DNA of 64,000 bases from Chthonomonas sp. (GTDB lineage: Bacteria; Armatimonadota; Fimbriimonadia; Fimbriimonadales; Fimbriimonadaceae): NCBI GenBank assembly GCA_016788425.1, contig JAEURQ010000003.1:403282-467281 (forward strand), given 5' to 3'. The position numbers and the translations under genes are program-made. Positions 7,557 through 16,471 of this stretch are shown here, one piece after another. Under the pieces are notes generated by a model, which was given only the letters and a program-made list of their open reading frames with translations, was not told where the DNA came from and did not search any database. Each line of letters opens with the position of its first letter. Within the stretch, counting starts at the first letter, position 1.

Positions 7557-9269
7557 TCAGTTTCCCCCGAGAGCCGCGTGAATCCGCTGCTCGACTTCGG
7601 AGTTCGGCGTGGCATATTCGCGCGCTCGATTCAAGTAGTCTTGCTGCTCGCTAAGGCTGCCCATAAGGCGGGCACGCTCGGAGGCGTTAAAATAGGCCCC
7701 CGCCACCGCGTCGCGGTACCCACTGTTGCCGCCCGATAGCTGCATGGCCTGCTTCCACTGCGCGGCCGATTGGTCGTAGAGCAGCGACGCCTGGTGCCCG
7801 TCGGTGGTGCGCCGCGCGGCCTCGGAATACAAACTACCCAGGTTGGTGTAGAGCAACGCGTTGTCTTTGTCGTACGAAATCGCGCGCGAAAAATCGGCCT
7901 CGGCCAGTTCCAAGCGACCTTGTTGTTGCCACACTTTGCCGCGCTGTTCGTAAAGCGCAGCGAGATCACCCATGGCGTCGCTTATCAGCGCCTTGTCGGT
8001 GAGTTGCTTGAGCTTTTCCTCGCCGATGCGCACCTTGTCATCCAGCGTGGTGCCGGGATTGCCCGAGCCGACCATGTCGCGGATGGACATTTCCTTTTTG
8101 CGGACGCGGTCGCGCTCAATCACGTTGCTGATTTCGCGGATGCCGACAAACACCAGCGCAAACAGTGAACCCACCAACAGCGAGATCACCGCGAGCCGAC
8201 GGAAGAAGAGCCGCGTTTCGGGCGCAAAGAGCGGTTGCCGCGGAGGCGGCGGATAGTAAACCGGAAGCGGATTGGGGGCGCCGGGGTTGTAGTTTTGTCC
8301 GTAGGTTGGGGCCGGCTGGTTCGGATTCTGGCCGTATGGGGTGCCGAACACCGGGCCCACCGGCGCGCCTTGCGGCGGCATGGGATTGTAGGCGTACGAT
8401 GGCGGGGACGGAGCCGGCGTCGGGATGGGCATGGCCGGCGGCGCGACGGGCGTCGGGCGGTTGGCGTTGGCGAGCGCGGCGATCATTTCGCCGGCATCGG
8501 CAAAGCGCATGCTCGGCTGCTTTTGGAGCGAGCGCTGCACAACGGCCCACATGGGGTCGGACATTTGCGCGGGCCGGGCGGGGTGCGCGTGGACAATGGC
8601 GTGCGTAATCGCGACGATGCTGTCGCCGGGAAACGGCTTTTGCCCGGTGATCATCTCGTACAGCAAAATGCCGACGCTAAACACGTCGCTGCGGCAGTCA
8701 ATCTCCTTGCCCGTCACCTGCTCGGGGCTCATGTAGCTGGGCGTGCCAAAGACTTGCCCGTCCATGGTCAGGTTCGGCTCAAAGGTCAGGCGCGCGATGC
8801 CAAAGTCGGTGATCTTGACCCGTCCGGATTCGGTCAGCTGGATGTTGTCGGGCTTAATATCGCGGTGAATGACGCCATGGCGGTGGGCGAATTCCAACCC
8901 CTCCAAAATCTCGGTGGCGGTTTTCACCGCGCGGGCGATGTCCATAAAGCCGCGCGTGTCAATCTCGTTGCGCAGGGTGTGGCCGTCCAAAAATTCCATC
9001 GCCATGTAGTGGCGATCGCCCTCCATGCCGACCTCGTAGACGGTCATGAGGTTGGGGTGGGCCAGGGACCCGGCGGCCTTTACTTCGCGCTGAAATCGGC
9101 GGATGCGCTCGTCGCGTTGGGTCGTGGAGCTTCCGTGCGGAATCGCCAGCTCCTTGAGCGCGACGCGACGATTCATCAGGGGATCGTACGCCTCGTAAAC
9201 AATGTCGTTGGAGCGCGCGATTTCCCGGATGATCTGATACTTGCCGAGGGTGGCGGGCGTCGAGCTCAT
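7557..9269 (-). CDS. Membrane-anchored PknB-like Ser/Thr protein kinase with extracytoplasmic TPR-like region
   Basis: The protein has 570 residues. The kinase domain spans about 9-265: VALKEL (catalytic Lys), HRDIKPDN (catalytic loop), DFG and GTPSYMSPEQ (activation segment). A Pro/Gly/Tyr/Asn-rich linker covers about 270-345, one membrane helix lies near 357-375, and a helical TPR-like region (for example AEADFSRAISYDKDNALLYTNLGSLYSEA) runs to the end. The glycine-rich ATP loop is odd: where GxGxxG is expected the sequence is EIARSNDIVYEA, with no glycine. The Lys, Asp and DFG residues are intact, so activity is still possible. The outside region may sense a ligand or scaffold partners. It stands alone, between tRNA-Ser and a GHL10-like gene. 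Confidence 0.9.
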   Translation of the reverse strand: MSSTPATLGKYQIIREIARSNDIVYEAYDPLMNRRVALKELAIPHGSSTTQRDERIRRFQREVKAAGSLAHPNLMTVYEVGMEGDRHYMAMEFLDGHTLRNEIDTRGFMDIARAVKTATEILEGLEFAHRHGVIHRDIKPDNIQLTESGRVKITDFGIARLTFEPNLTMDGQVFGTPSYMSPEQVTGKEIDCRSDVFSVGILLYEMITGQKPFPGDSIVAITHAIVHAHPARPAQMSDPMWAVVQRSLQKQPSMRFADAGEMIAALANANRPTPVAPPAMPIPTPAPSPPSYAYNPMPPQGAPVGPVFGTPYGQNPNQPAPTYGQNYNPGAPNPLPVYYPPPPRQPLFAPETRLFFRRLAVISLLVGSLFALVFVGIREISNVIERDRVRKKEMSIRDMVGSGNPGTTLDDKVRIGEEKLKQLTDKALISDAMGDLAALYEQRGKVWQQQGRLELAEADFSRAISYDKDNALLYTNLGSLYSEAARRTTDGHQASLLYDQSAAQWKQAMQLSGGNSGYRDAVAGAYFNASERARLMGSLSEQQDYLNRAREYATPNSEVEQRIHAALGGN

Positions 9270-9337
9270 CTTGGTCTTGCTGTACTTACGTTATCGGTGA
9301 CGAATTGGATCGTAAGCAGAGTTCGCCGGTATGAAAT

Positions 9338-11185
9338 TTAATGTCCCGCGCCGGGCGCGCCTTCGCGAATAATCACCGGCGGTTCTTTCACGCCGAGCTT
9401 GTCGAGCTCGGCGCGGCGCTTGCGTACCTCGGCGATCAATCCGCGCTGGGCGTGGGGTGCCTTCTTGCGCTCCTTAAACGCGGATCGGAAAATGTCCCAC
9501 ACGTCGTCAATTTTGTGGCTGAGGTCGAACACCATGACGCCTTGCGTGGACCCGGCGGCGGCCTGTAGCGCGCGCTTGAGACCCTCGCGATTGTTGTAGA
9601 AGTCCATCAGCATAATGCCGGCGTAGCTCCACGCCTCGTCGCGAATCGCGCGATTGGTCAGCTGACCCGCGGCTTCGACTGTGCGTCCGGCGGGCAACAT
9701 TTTCTCCATCGCCTCGGCGATGGTGGCCCGCGGATAGTAGCAGCCCGAAATCATGAGGTCGAGTTCGCTGGCAAACCCGGCCTTGCGGTAGCCGTCCGTC
9801 ATAAACGAGAATCCGGCGTTGAACTCGCTGCTGCCGTAGTGCGCGCCGTACTTGTTGTATTCGCCAAACCACGATCCGGCGTAAACGCCGAACAGCCCGT
9901 CCGGCTTGATCGCGCGGATGGTGCTGCGGGCTTCGGCGACCCAGTTGCGGATGGTCTCGGCGCGGAACGCCATCCAGGCGTCGTACCACTTGCCGGGCTT
10001 GATTCCGCGACCCAGCCCGGGGGTGTAGGTGAACTGGAACACGTCGTCCGGCCAGGTGAGTTTTTCGCCGACCAGCTTCTCAAATTCGGCGCGGGTGATG
10101 TCGCTGAAGTCGGCGTTGAGGCCGCCATAGCGCAGGCGATCGTCGAACATCACGCCGTCCACGTCCTTGTAGTTGGTCAGAATCTCGCGGATGAAGTCGA
10201 GGCCGCGCTCGCGTACCCGCGGGTGGTGCGGATTCATCATCAGCGGCATTTGCTGCTCGGGGCGATCCGAGATTTTGACAAACGTCGGCTTGCTGGCGTA
10301 GCCGATGCCGAAGCCCATGCGAGCGTTGCGAATCAGGTATTCGCCGGCCTTGCCGACACCCACCAAAAGCGACCCGTTTTCGGGCACGGCCGTGATATCC
10401 CACGTCTCGGTGGTGCGGATCATGATGACCGCGCCGCGATCGTCAATGACCACTCCAACCGCCCGGGCGGGCGGGTTTTTGGTGCGGTCGGCACGGGTGA
10501 TCACGCTAATCGCGCGGTCGCTGGTCGGCATGCGATCGGTCGAAGGATCAATTGGATACGTCTCCGAACTGAACGGCACGCGCGCTTCCAGCACCGGCTC
10601 GTACAGCACAGTTTGTTGGTCGGGCAGATCGTAGCCGGGCCCGGCCTTCGGCCCGAAATCTTGGCGATTGCCCGCGAGCGCTTCCTTGGCGATGCGGTGG
10701 CCTTCGCTAAACGCGTTGAGGCTCACCAGCAGCGTCACGCCGCGGCGCTTACACTCGCGGGCCATGAACTTGAGCGGGTCGAAATCCTTGGGCAGATTCT
10801 GGCCCTTCCAGGTCGTGAGCTTGTCGGTGAGTTTGCTCGGATACAGCGTGTAACCGACGATCGGCTTGACGTCGAACACGATGGTGTTGAACCCCACCTC
10901 GGCGATGCGGTTGACGAGATTGACGATTTTCGGCTCGCTGGAAACGCGCTCCAAGTTGGCGGTGCCGTCCACCCAGAGGATGCGGCCTTGCAGATTTTTG
11001 GCGCGGGCCCAGGTTTGGGCGACGCCCCAGCCGTTGCCGACCGCGTCGAGTGTGACGGTGGGTAGCGAGGGAAACGGTGCTTGTCGCTGGAAGCGACTTT
11101 CCTTCGGCTTTTGGTGAGGGCCAGGTTGGGCCAGGCTCGCGGTTCCGGCGAGGACAGTCAGGGCCAAAAGCAAGGGGAGACGCAT
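9338..11185 (-). CDS. Secreted glycoside hydrolase-like protein (GHL10/YngK-like)
   Basis: The protein has 615 residues with signal peptide MRLPLLLALTVLAGTASLA. The barrel-like part includes NTIVFDVKPIVGYTLYPS, a region near FMARECKRRGVTLLVSLNAF, and VDGVMFDDRLRYGG, where the paired Asp residues sit at a likely active-site strand end. These fit the glycosyl-hydrolase-like 10 family (YngK type), whose members are predicted to act on polysaccharides and are mostly uncharacterised. A charged tail of about 50 residues follows. The start is backed by TAAACT six bases upstream of ATG. No sugar-related neighbours indicate a substrate. Confidence 0.8.
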   Translation of the reverse strand: MRLPLLLALTVLAGTASLAQPGPHQKPKESRFQRQAPFPSLPTVTLDAVGNGWGVAQTWARAKNLQGRILWVDGTANLERVSSEPKIVNLVNRIAEVGFNTIVFDVKPIVGYTLYPSKLTDKLTTWKGQNLPKDFDPLKFMARECKRRGVTLLVSLNAFSEGHRIAKEALAGNRQDFGPKAGPGYDLPDQQTVLYEPVLEARVPFSSETYPIDPSTDRMPTSDRAISVITRADRTKNPPARAVGVVIDDRGAVIMIRTTETWDITAVPENGSLLVGVGKAGEYLIRNARMGFGIGYASKPTFVKISDRPEQQMPLMMNPHHPRVRERGLDFIREILTNYKDVDGVMFDDRLRYGGLNADFSDITRAEFEKLVGEKLTWPDDVFQFTYTPGLGRGIKPGKWYDAWMAFRAETIRNWVAEARSTIRAIKPDGLFGVYAGSWFGEYNKYGAHYGSSEFNAGFSFMTDGYRKAGFASELDLMISGCYYPRATIAEAMEKMLPAGRTVEAAGQLTNRAIRDEAWSYAGIMLMDFYNNREGLKRALQAAAGSTQGVMVFDLSHKIDDVWDIFRSAFKERKKAPHAQRGLIAEVRKRRAELDKLGVKEPPVIIREGAPGAGH

Positions 11186-11197
11186 AGTGCCAGTTTA
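11186..11197 (-). promoter_or_regulatory. Putative leaderless promoter (-10 TAAACT) for the GHL10-like gene
   Basis: On the minus strand TAAACT (11192-11197) is followed by GGCACT and then ATG. There is no room for a ribosome binding site. Confidence 0.5.
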
Positions 11198-11629
11198 TCC
11201 CGTTTTGAGGTTGGCCGCGAGGGCCTTCATCAGGCGGATCATGCCCATGAGGCCCATGCTCTTGCCCATGGAGAGCTCGCGTCCGAAGACTTCGTAGACG
11301 ATATTCTCGTCGATCGCGGCGATGTCAGCGGCGCTCAGGCCGTTGATGGTTTGGGTGAGCAGCGCGGCCATCGCCATGGCCGACATGCCCTGCGGGTTCT
11401 CGACGGCGACATGAAACTGCACCTGGTTCGCGTCGCCGACGGCGAACACATAGACTTCGCTTTCGCAGCCATGCACCTGGTGATTCCGGTCGTAGGGTCG
11501 GGCGGCGACCGACTCGGGCACGCCCTGCCACTGGTTGGCAAGGTCAATGAGCGCCTGAATCCGCTCCGAGCGATCCTCGAAGAAGTTCAGGTCGTCAATC
11601 GCCTCGCGGAGCCGCGCGGGAGTGCTCAT
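11195..11629 (-). CDS. sufE: SufE-family sulfur acceptor
   Basis: The protein has 144 residues, the normal SufE size. It shows [12 protein letters not shown] near residue 27 and the conserved [12 protein letters not shown], whose Cys accepts persulfide sulfur. SufE takes sulfur from the cysteine desulfurase SufS and passes it to the SufBCD scaffold. Its ATG overlaps the stop of the upstream sulfurtransferase (ATGA, 11626-11629), so the two form an operon. sufC and sufD lie far away at 56681-58760, and no sufS or sufB is in the window. The link to a rhodanese suggests that sulfur may also be exchanged with thiosulfate or mercaptopyruvate metabolism. Confidence 0.88.
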   Translation of the reverse strand: MSTPARLREAIDDLNFFEDRSERIQALIDLANQWQGVPESVAARPYDRNHQVHGCESEVYVFAVGDANQVQFHVAVENPQGMSAMAMAALLTQTINGLSAADIAAIDENIVYEVFGRELSMGKSMGLMGMIRLMKALAANLKTG

Positions 11630-12480
11630 CGCTCGATGGGCACGCCCACCGAATTGCCCCATTCCGTCCAGCTGCCATCGTAGTTGCGGACATTTTGGAA
11701 GCCGAGGATGTGGCGCAGCACAAACCAGGTGTGGCTCGATCGCTCGCCGATGCGGCAGTAGGCCACGGTCGGCGTGTTGGGGTCGAGTCCTTGCTGGTCG
11801 CAGTAGAGTTCTTGCAGCTGCTCGGCGCTCAGAAACTTGCCGGTCGTGGGATCGGTGGCCCGAGCCCAGGGCACGCTCTTGGCGCCGGGAATGTGGCCGC
11901 CGCGCAACGCGCCTTCTTGCGGATAGCCCGGCATGTGGAGAGCCTCGCCGCTGAATTCTTGCGGGCTGCGCACGTCCACGAGCGGCAAACCTTGCTGAAT
12001 GTGGCTCAGAACATCCTCGCGGAATGCGCGCTGAGTACGGTCGTCGCGGTCGTTGGCCACGTACATGGTGGGGTTCGGGCGGGCGACTTCGCGGGTGAGC
12101 GGCCGACCTTCTTGCTCCCACAGCAGGCGGCCGCCGTCGAGAATCTTGGTGTTGGTGTGGCCGAAGAGCTCGAACACCCAAAGGGAGTAGCAGGCCCACC
12201 AGTTGCTCTTGTCGCCGTAAAACACAACCGTAGTTTCGGGACCGATGCCGCAACGCGACATGAGCGCGGCGAAGGCTTCCTTGCCCACGTAGTCGCGGAC
12301 GAGCGGGTCGTTGAGGTCGCGCACCCAGTCGATCTCGAGCGCGCCGGGGATGTGGCCCGACGGATAGAGGAGCGGATCCTCGTTCGATTCGATAATGCGA
12401 ATGTTGGGGGCGTCGAGGTTGTCCGCCAACCACTCGGTGGAAACCAGCTTGTCAGTGGCGATCGGCGTCTGTACGTTCAT
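11626..12480 (-). CDS. Thiosulfate/3-mercaptopyruvate sulfurtransferase (two rhodanese domains)
   Basis: The protein has 284 residues from ATG 12480; an in-frame ATG six codons upstream (12498) is possible. The N-terminal inactive rhodanese domain shows [12 protein letters not shown] and [13 protein letters not shown]. The C-terminal active domain has the catalytic loop [12 protein letters not shown], with Cys as persulfide carrier. The motif is closer to thiosulfate sulfurtransferases of the CysA type than to the CGSGVTA loop of mercaptopyruvate enzymes, so thiosulfate is the more likely donor. It overlaps sufE by four bases and is divergent from the CapD-like gene. Confidence 0.88.
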   Translation of the reverse strand: MNVQTPIATDKLVSTEWLADNLDAPNIRIIESNEDPLLYPSGHIPGALEIDWVRDLNDPLVRDYVGKEAFAALMSRCGIGPETTVVFYGDKSNWWACYSLWVFELFGHTNTKILDGGRLLWEQEGRPLTREVARPNPTMYVANDRDDRTQRAFREDVLSHIQQGLPLVDVRSPQEFSGEALHMPGYPQEGALRGGHIPGAKSVPWARATDPTTGKFLSAEQLQELYCDQQGLDPNTPTVAYCRIGERSSHTWFVLRHILGFQNVRNYDGSWTEWGNSVGVPIER

Positions 12481-12542
12481 AGTTCTATTTTGAAGCAAAT
12501 GGGGACGAAAAGGTATGATGTAGGGCCGTCTGGAGAGAACTC

Positions 12543-14456
12543 GTGAGTGGAACCTACAAACAAAAACTTCTCCAGGACTCCCTGTTTGACTTACTCCTGC
12601 TCCACCTGAGCCTGTTCGCCGCCTATGCGATTGGCAACGAACTTCTGTGGGATTTGGCGTGGCAAGACTTCCGCCGCGGTTACAGCATTCCGGTCACCAT
12701 CTTCGCGATTGGCATCCTCGCCTGGCGTGGCATCTACCGTATTAAGCCGCGCTACATGGGGCTGTACGACGCGGCCAACATTCTGCTGGTCGGCCTGCTT
12801 TCGACCCTATTGCTAGCCGCAGCCGAGGGCTTTGTCAACCAAACCCGCGACTTCCGCCACGTCGTGCTGATCCCCTTTTTGTTCGGCTGTCTCGTAGGCG
12901 GTTCGCTGGTGGGCATTCGCCTTGTGCGGCGTCAACTGGAATACCGTTCGGCGGCGCGGGCCGGCCAGGGCCGACGCCCGAAGAAAACGCTCGTCGTGGG
13001 CGCCGGCGATGCGGGTGAACTTATTGTTCGCGAGATTGGGCGATCGCGCATGAGCGAGCACATGGCGGTTGGCTTTGTGGACGACGACCCGCTGAAGCGC
13101 GACTTGATTATTCACGGCGTGCCTGTTTTGGGCAAGCTTGACGACGTCCCGCAGCTCGTCAAGGACTACAACATTGACGAGTTAATCCTCGCAATTCCGA
13201 GCGCGGAGGGCACCTTGTTCCGCCGCGTGATGGAACTCTGCGAGCAGTCGAAGGTGCCGCTGCGCACCTTGCCGCCGGTGGCCGAGATATTGCGGACAGG
13301 CAACCGAATTCGGCACCAAGTCCGCGACGTGCAGATCGAAGACTTGCTTCGACGCGAACCCGCGCAGACCGACTCCGAAATTGCGCGCGGCTATCTGGGC
13401 GGCGAGACGGTGCTGGTGACCGGCGCGGGCGGCTCCATCGGCAGCGAACTCGCGCGGCAAATCGCGAAGCTATCGCCGAGCAACCTCATCCTGCTGGGTC
13501 GCGGCGAAAACAGTATTTTCGAGATCGAGCAAGAGCTGATTCAAAGTGGGGTTCACCCGATCTCGATCATCGCCGACGTGCGCGATGAAGCGGCGGTGGA
13601 GTCGGTGTTTCGGCGCTATCAGCCGGCGGTGGTGTTCCACGCGGCGGCTCACAAGCACGTTCCGCTGATGCAAGCGAACGTCCACGAAGCGATCTCCAAC
13701 AACGTGCGCGGCACCCATCGCATGGCCGAGATCGCGGCGCGTCACGGTGCGCGCAAGTTTGTATACATCTCGACCGACAAGGCGGTGAATCCGAGCAATG
13801 TCATGGGCGCGACCAAGCGCGTGGGCGAGTTCATTATTCGCGCCATCGCCGAGCGTAGCGAGACGGAGTTCGGCATCGTTCGTTTTGGCAACGTGCTCGG
13901 CAGTCGCGGAAGCTTGGTGCCGGTGCTTAAGCAGCAGATTCGGCGCGGCGGGCCTGTGCGGTTGACGCACCCCGACATGACCCGCTACTTTATGACCATC
14001 CCCGAGGCGGTGCAATTGATTCTGCAAGCTGGCGCGATGGGCGAAAAGGGCGAGCTGTTTATTCTCGACATGGGCGAGCCAATCAAGATCGTGGATATCG
14101 CCAAGGACCTCATTCGCCTGCACGGCATGGTCCCCGGCGAGGACATGGAAATCACGTTCATGGGCGTGCGGCCCGGCGAAAAGATCGAGGAAGAATTGAC
14201 CTACGCGCAGGAGTCCTTGATTCCGACCACGCACCCCAAGATTCGCATGGCGCAAGCCGATCGCGGCCTGGATCGCGAGGCGCTCGGCGTGGCGCTGGAT
14301 AACCTCTACGCGATGAACGAGTCGGGCGAGACGGAGCAGGTACGGCAGGCGCTGATGACGATGGCGTGGGCCAAGGATCAAGCCCCGTTCCGATACGCGG
14401 TCGTGGACGATTCTCAGTCAATCAGCGCGTCGGAGAACCCGCCGGGCCAAGTCTGA
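12543..14456 (+). CDS. CapD/WbpM/PglF-like membrane nucleotide-sugar 4,6-dehydratase
   Basis: The protein has 637 residues with a GTG start preceded by GGAGAG at suitable distance and TATGAT further up. Four N-terminal membrane helices cover about 10-125, and a first Rossmann region follows ([16 protein letters not shown], about 152-167). The catalytic SDR domain starts at about 285 with [16 protein letters not shown]. It has the family motif [17 protein letters not shown], in which Met stands in place of the usual catalytic Tyr. These enzymes convert UDP-GlcNAc to 4-keto-6-deoxy sugars (5-inverting or retaining) for surface glycans. Glycosyltransferase genes are not adjacent. The last 43 bases overlap the convergent TetR gene. 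Confidence 0.92.
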   Translation: MSGTYKQKLLQDSLFDLLLLHLSLFAAYAIGNELLWDLAWQDFRRGYSIPVTIFAIGILAWRGIYRIKPRYMGLYDAANILLVGLLSTLLLAAAEGFVNQTRDFRHVVLIPFLFGCLVGGSLVGIRLVRRQLEYRSAARAGQGRRPKKTLVVGAGDAGELIVREIGRSRMSEHMAVGFVDDDPLKRDLIIHGVPVLGKLDDVPQLVKDYNIDELILAIPSAEGTLFRRVMELCEQSKVPLRTLPPVAEILRTGNRIRHQVRDVQIEDLLRREPAQTDSEIARGYLGGETVLVTGAGGSIGSELARQIAKLSPSNLILLGRGENSIFEIEQELIQSGVHPISIIADVRDEAAVESVFRRYQPAVVFHAAAHKHVPLMQANVHEAISNNVRGTHRMAEIAARHGARKFVYISTDKAVNPSNVMGATKRVGEFIIRAIAERSETEFGIVRFGNVLGSRGSLVPVLKQQIRRGGPVRLTHPDMTRYFMTIPEAVQLILQAGAMGEKGELFILDMGEPIKIVDIAKDLIRLHGMVPGEDMEITFMGVRPGEKIEEELTYAQESLIPTTHPKIRMAQADRGLDREALGVALDNLYAMNESGETEQVRQALMTMAWAKDQAPFRYAVVDDSQSISASENPPGQV

Positions 14457-14974
14457 AACACTTCGTTCTGACCGTCGATTAGTCTCAAAAACTCGTTGCC
14501 GATGAGCGCGCCCAGCAGGTACGAACCCTGGCGCAGCGGCCCCTTGCGAACGCGGACCTCGGCTGAGCGGGTCTTGTCCACCAATCCGTTCAGGCGGGCC
14601 GCCTCGTCGGTCGTAAATTTTTGCAGGGCCTCGGCCACGCCCGGATTACTCGGCGCGGCGGCGAGCAGCGCGATGAGCACTCGCTGGTGACCCGACTCCA
14701 TGAGGTCGGCAAAATCGCCCAAGTGACTTCGCAAAGACTCGCCATCTTTGGCGGATTGCGACTTGCTGAGAGCTTCGCTCCATGTGGCCGCAGCCTGGCT
14801 GGCGGTGGCGGCGAGCAGGTCGGCGCGGCTTTTGTAGTAGTAGTGAACGCTCGCGTGATTGATGTTGAGCCGCGCCGCAATGCTCCGAGCGTGCAAGCCT
14901 TCCAGCCCCTCCTCGCGCAAAATCGCTAGCGCGGTCTCGAGAATTTGGGGACGAAGTTGGCTGGTACGGGGCAT
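14414..14974 (-). CDS. TetR-family transcriptional regulator
   Basis: The protein has 186 residues. The N-terminal helix-turn-helix is classic for TetR: ILETALAILREEGLEGLHAR, then IAARLNINHASVHYYYKSRADLLAA. The C-terminal ligand domain is not recognisable. The gene is the last of a minus-strand set (M28 peptidase, TauE/SafE permease, nucleotidyltransferase, TetR), with one base between it and the nucleotidyltransferase stop. It may control this set, which is inference from position. Its 3' end overlaps the convergent CapD-like gene by 43 bases. Confidence 0.85.
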   Translation of the reverse strand: MPRTSQLRPQILETALAILREEGLEGLHARSIAARLNINHASVHYYYKSRADLLAATASQAAATWSEALSKSQSAKDGESLRSHLGDFADLMESGHQRVLIALLAAAPSNPGVAEALQKFTTDEAARLNGLVDKTRSAEVRVRKGPLRQGSYLLGALIGNEFLRLIDGQNEVFQTWPGGFSDALID

Positions 14975-14975
14975 G

Positions 14976-15710
14976 TTAGTTCACGTATTGTTGGAGCAGG
15001 CGATATTCCTGCTCGGTGTCGAAATCGAGGGCGAGTCCGGGGTGACCATCCAGGTCGATCCACACTCGCGAAACGCCGAGCGTGTTGGCGATAATCGCCT
15101 CCGCTTGCTCTCGGTCGAGGCGGCCCAGCATGTAGCGGACGAGGTTGCCCCACCCGAACTTGCCGACCATCGCCAGCGGGCTTTTGCGCTTCTCGCGGAA
15201 CTCCGCCACGCTCTTGGTGAGGGTGACGAAGCTGCGGTCGTCGCACGCGAAGATCGCGCCGGAGAGGAAGTGTCCCTCGCGAAGCCGCAAGGCCTTGGTG
15301 GGGACGTCGGGGTAAGCGCGGCGAAACTTGTCCAGCGTCGTGAGACTCACCGCCGCGCCACCGGTAAACCGCCGCATAAACCGATTGATGTCGTCGGCGT
15401 TGAGGTCGGGCGAGTCAGCCGGAAGCATCAGATACTGGCCAAATCCCGGGATGGCGGCCATGCCGAGGGCGACGTTTTCAACCGCATGGTTGCCTTCGGG
15501 CACGAACTGAGCGCCTTGGCAGTGCGCCTGCACGGCGCTCGGGCCGACCACGGCCACGCGGGAGCACTCGGTTTTGGCGAGCACGTTCAGTACCCGCGCC
15601 AAACTGGTGTGACCCTTGAAGCGGGCGAGCGCTTTGTGAGGCGAGCCCATTGCAGTAGCAAAAGAACCTTCTTCTTTGCCACCGGCCGCAATGACGGCTG
15701 CCCAACTCAT
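14976..15710 (-). CDS. MobA-like nucleotidyltransferase family protein
   Basis: The protein has 244 residues. It begins AAVIAAGGKEEGSF, a variant of the nucleotide-binding LAAGxGxRxG loop. MLPADSPDLNADDINRF is the metal-binding Asp motif region of sugar/cofactor nucleotidyltransferases. Possible roles include a MobA/CofC-like guanylyl- or cytidylyltransferase; the substrate is not clear because the first loop lacks the usual Arg/Lys arrangement. TATAAT lies seven bases before the ATG, inside the end of the upstream permease gene, so it may have its own leaderless promoter. Confidence 0.7.
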   Translation of the reverse strand: MSWAAVIAAGGKEEGSFATAMGSPHKALARFKGHTSLARVLNVLAKTECSRVAVVGPSAVQAHCQGAQFVPEGNHAVENVALGMAAIPGFGQYLMLPADSPDLNADDINRFMRRFTGGAAVSLTTLDKFRRAYPDVPTKALRLREGHFLSGAIFACDDRSFVTLTKSVAEFREKRKSPLAMVGKFGWGNLVRYMLGRLDREQAEAIIANTLGVSRVWIDLDGHPGLALDFDTEQEYRLLQQYVN

Positions 15711-15723
15711 AGGCGGGATTATA
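15711..15723 (-). promoter_or_regulatory. Putative leaderless promoter (-10 TATAAT) for the nucleotidyltransferase gene
   Basis: A perfect TATAAT on the minus strand (15718-15723) is followed by CCCGCCT and ATG. It overlaps the stop region of the TauE/SafE gene. Confidence 0.5.
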
Positions 15724-16471
15724 GCGAACCGAAGGCGCGCATTGTCAACCATATGGTCATGAATAGGCCATAAACGACGACGGCGGACTTGAGTCGCGAG
15801 GGATCCACCCGCTGCGAAACCCGCGCCGCGACGAGGCCGCCGAGCATGGAACCCGCCATGACGAGCAGGCACGGCGCCCAGGCGATCTGTCCGCGAACCA
15901 CGAAAAACAGCGACGCGCTGAGGTTGATCAATACGGCCAGCACCGACTTGAGCGCGTTCCAATCGTGGATGTTGCGGTCGGGGAGGATGGTGCGGAACAG
16001 CGCCATCATGAGGATGCCCATGCCCGCGCCGAAGTAGCCGCCGTAGAGGCTGGTCGCAAACTGCAATCCGTGGATCGTGGGTCGGCTCAATGGCTTGCGG
16101 CCCGGCTTTGGCGTTCGGGCGAGCAGAAGCGTCGCGAACAACACTAGCGCCGGGACCAAAAAGTCGAACACGCGCGCCGGAGTGGCGAGCAACAGAACCG
16201 CGCCGAGCACGCCGCCGATCAGGGTGGTCGGCCAGAGATCGCGCGTGGGTTCGGTGATGGCCGGCCAGCGGTTGCGAAATCCCCAGGCCGCCGACGCCGA
16301 CCCGGGCCATTGCGCAAAGGCGTTGCTGGCGTTCGCCGTGACCGAGGGAACCCCGAGCGCGAGCATCGCCGGAAAGCTCACGAGCGATCCACCGCCCGCG
16401 ATGGCGTTGAGCGCGCCGCTGAGTACGCCCGCCCCGAGCAAAAACGCGCCGTTGCCGGCGGTGAGGGTCAC
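15719..16471 (-). CDS. TauE/SafE-family sulfite exporter-like membrane protein
   Basis: The protein has 250 residues with about seven to eight hydrophobic helices. The N-terminal half has NAIAGGGSLVSFPAMLALGV followed by VTANASNAFA, the first TauE/SafE repeat. The second repeat is seen as GGYFGAGMGILMMAL. Family members move sulfite, sulfoacetate or other organic anions across the inner membrane. The start is GTG, overlapping the stop of the M28 peptidase gene as GTGA (16468-16471). No taurine or sulfonate genes are near, so the substrate is unknown. Confidence 0.85.
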   Translation of the reverse strand: MTLTAGNGAFLLGAGVLSGALNAIAGGGSLVSFPAMLALGVPSVTANASNAFAQWPGSASAAWGFRNRWPAITEPTRDLWPTTLIGGVLGAVLLLATPARVFDFLVPALVLFATLLLARTPKPGRKPLSRPTIHGLQFATSLYGGYFGAGMGILMMALFRTILPDRNIHDWNALKSVLAVLINLSASLFFVVRGQIAWAPCLLVMAGSMLGGLVAARVSQRVDPSRLKSAVVVYGLFMTIWLTMRAFGSL

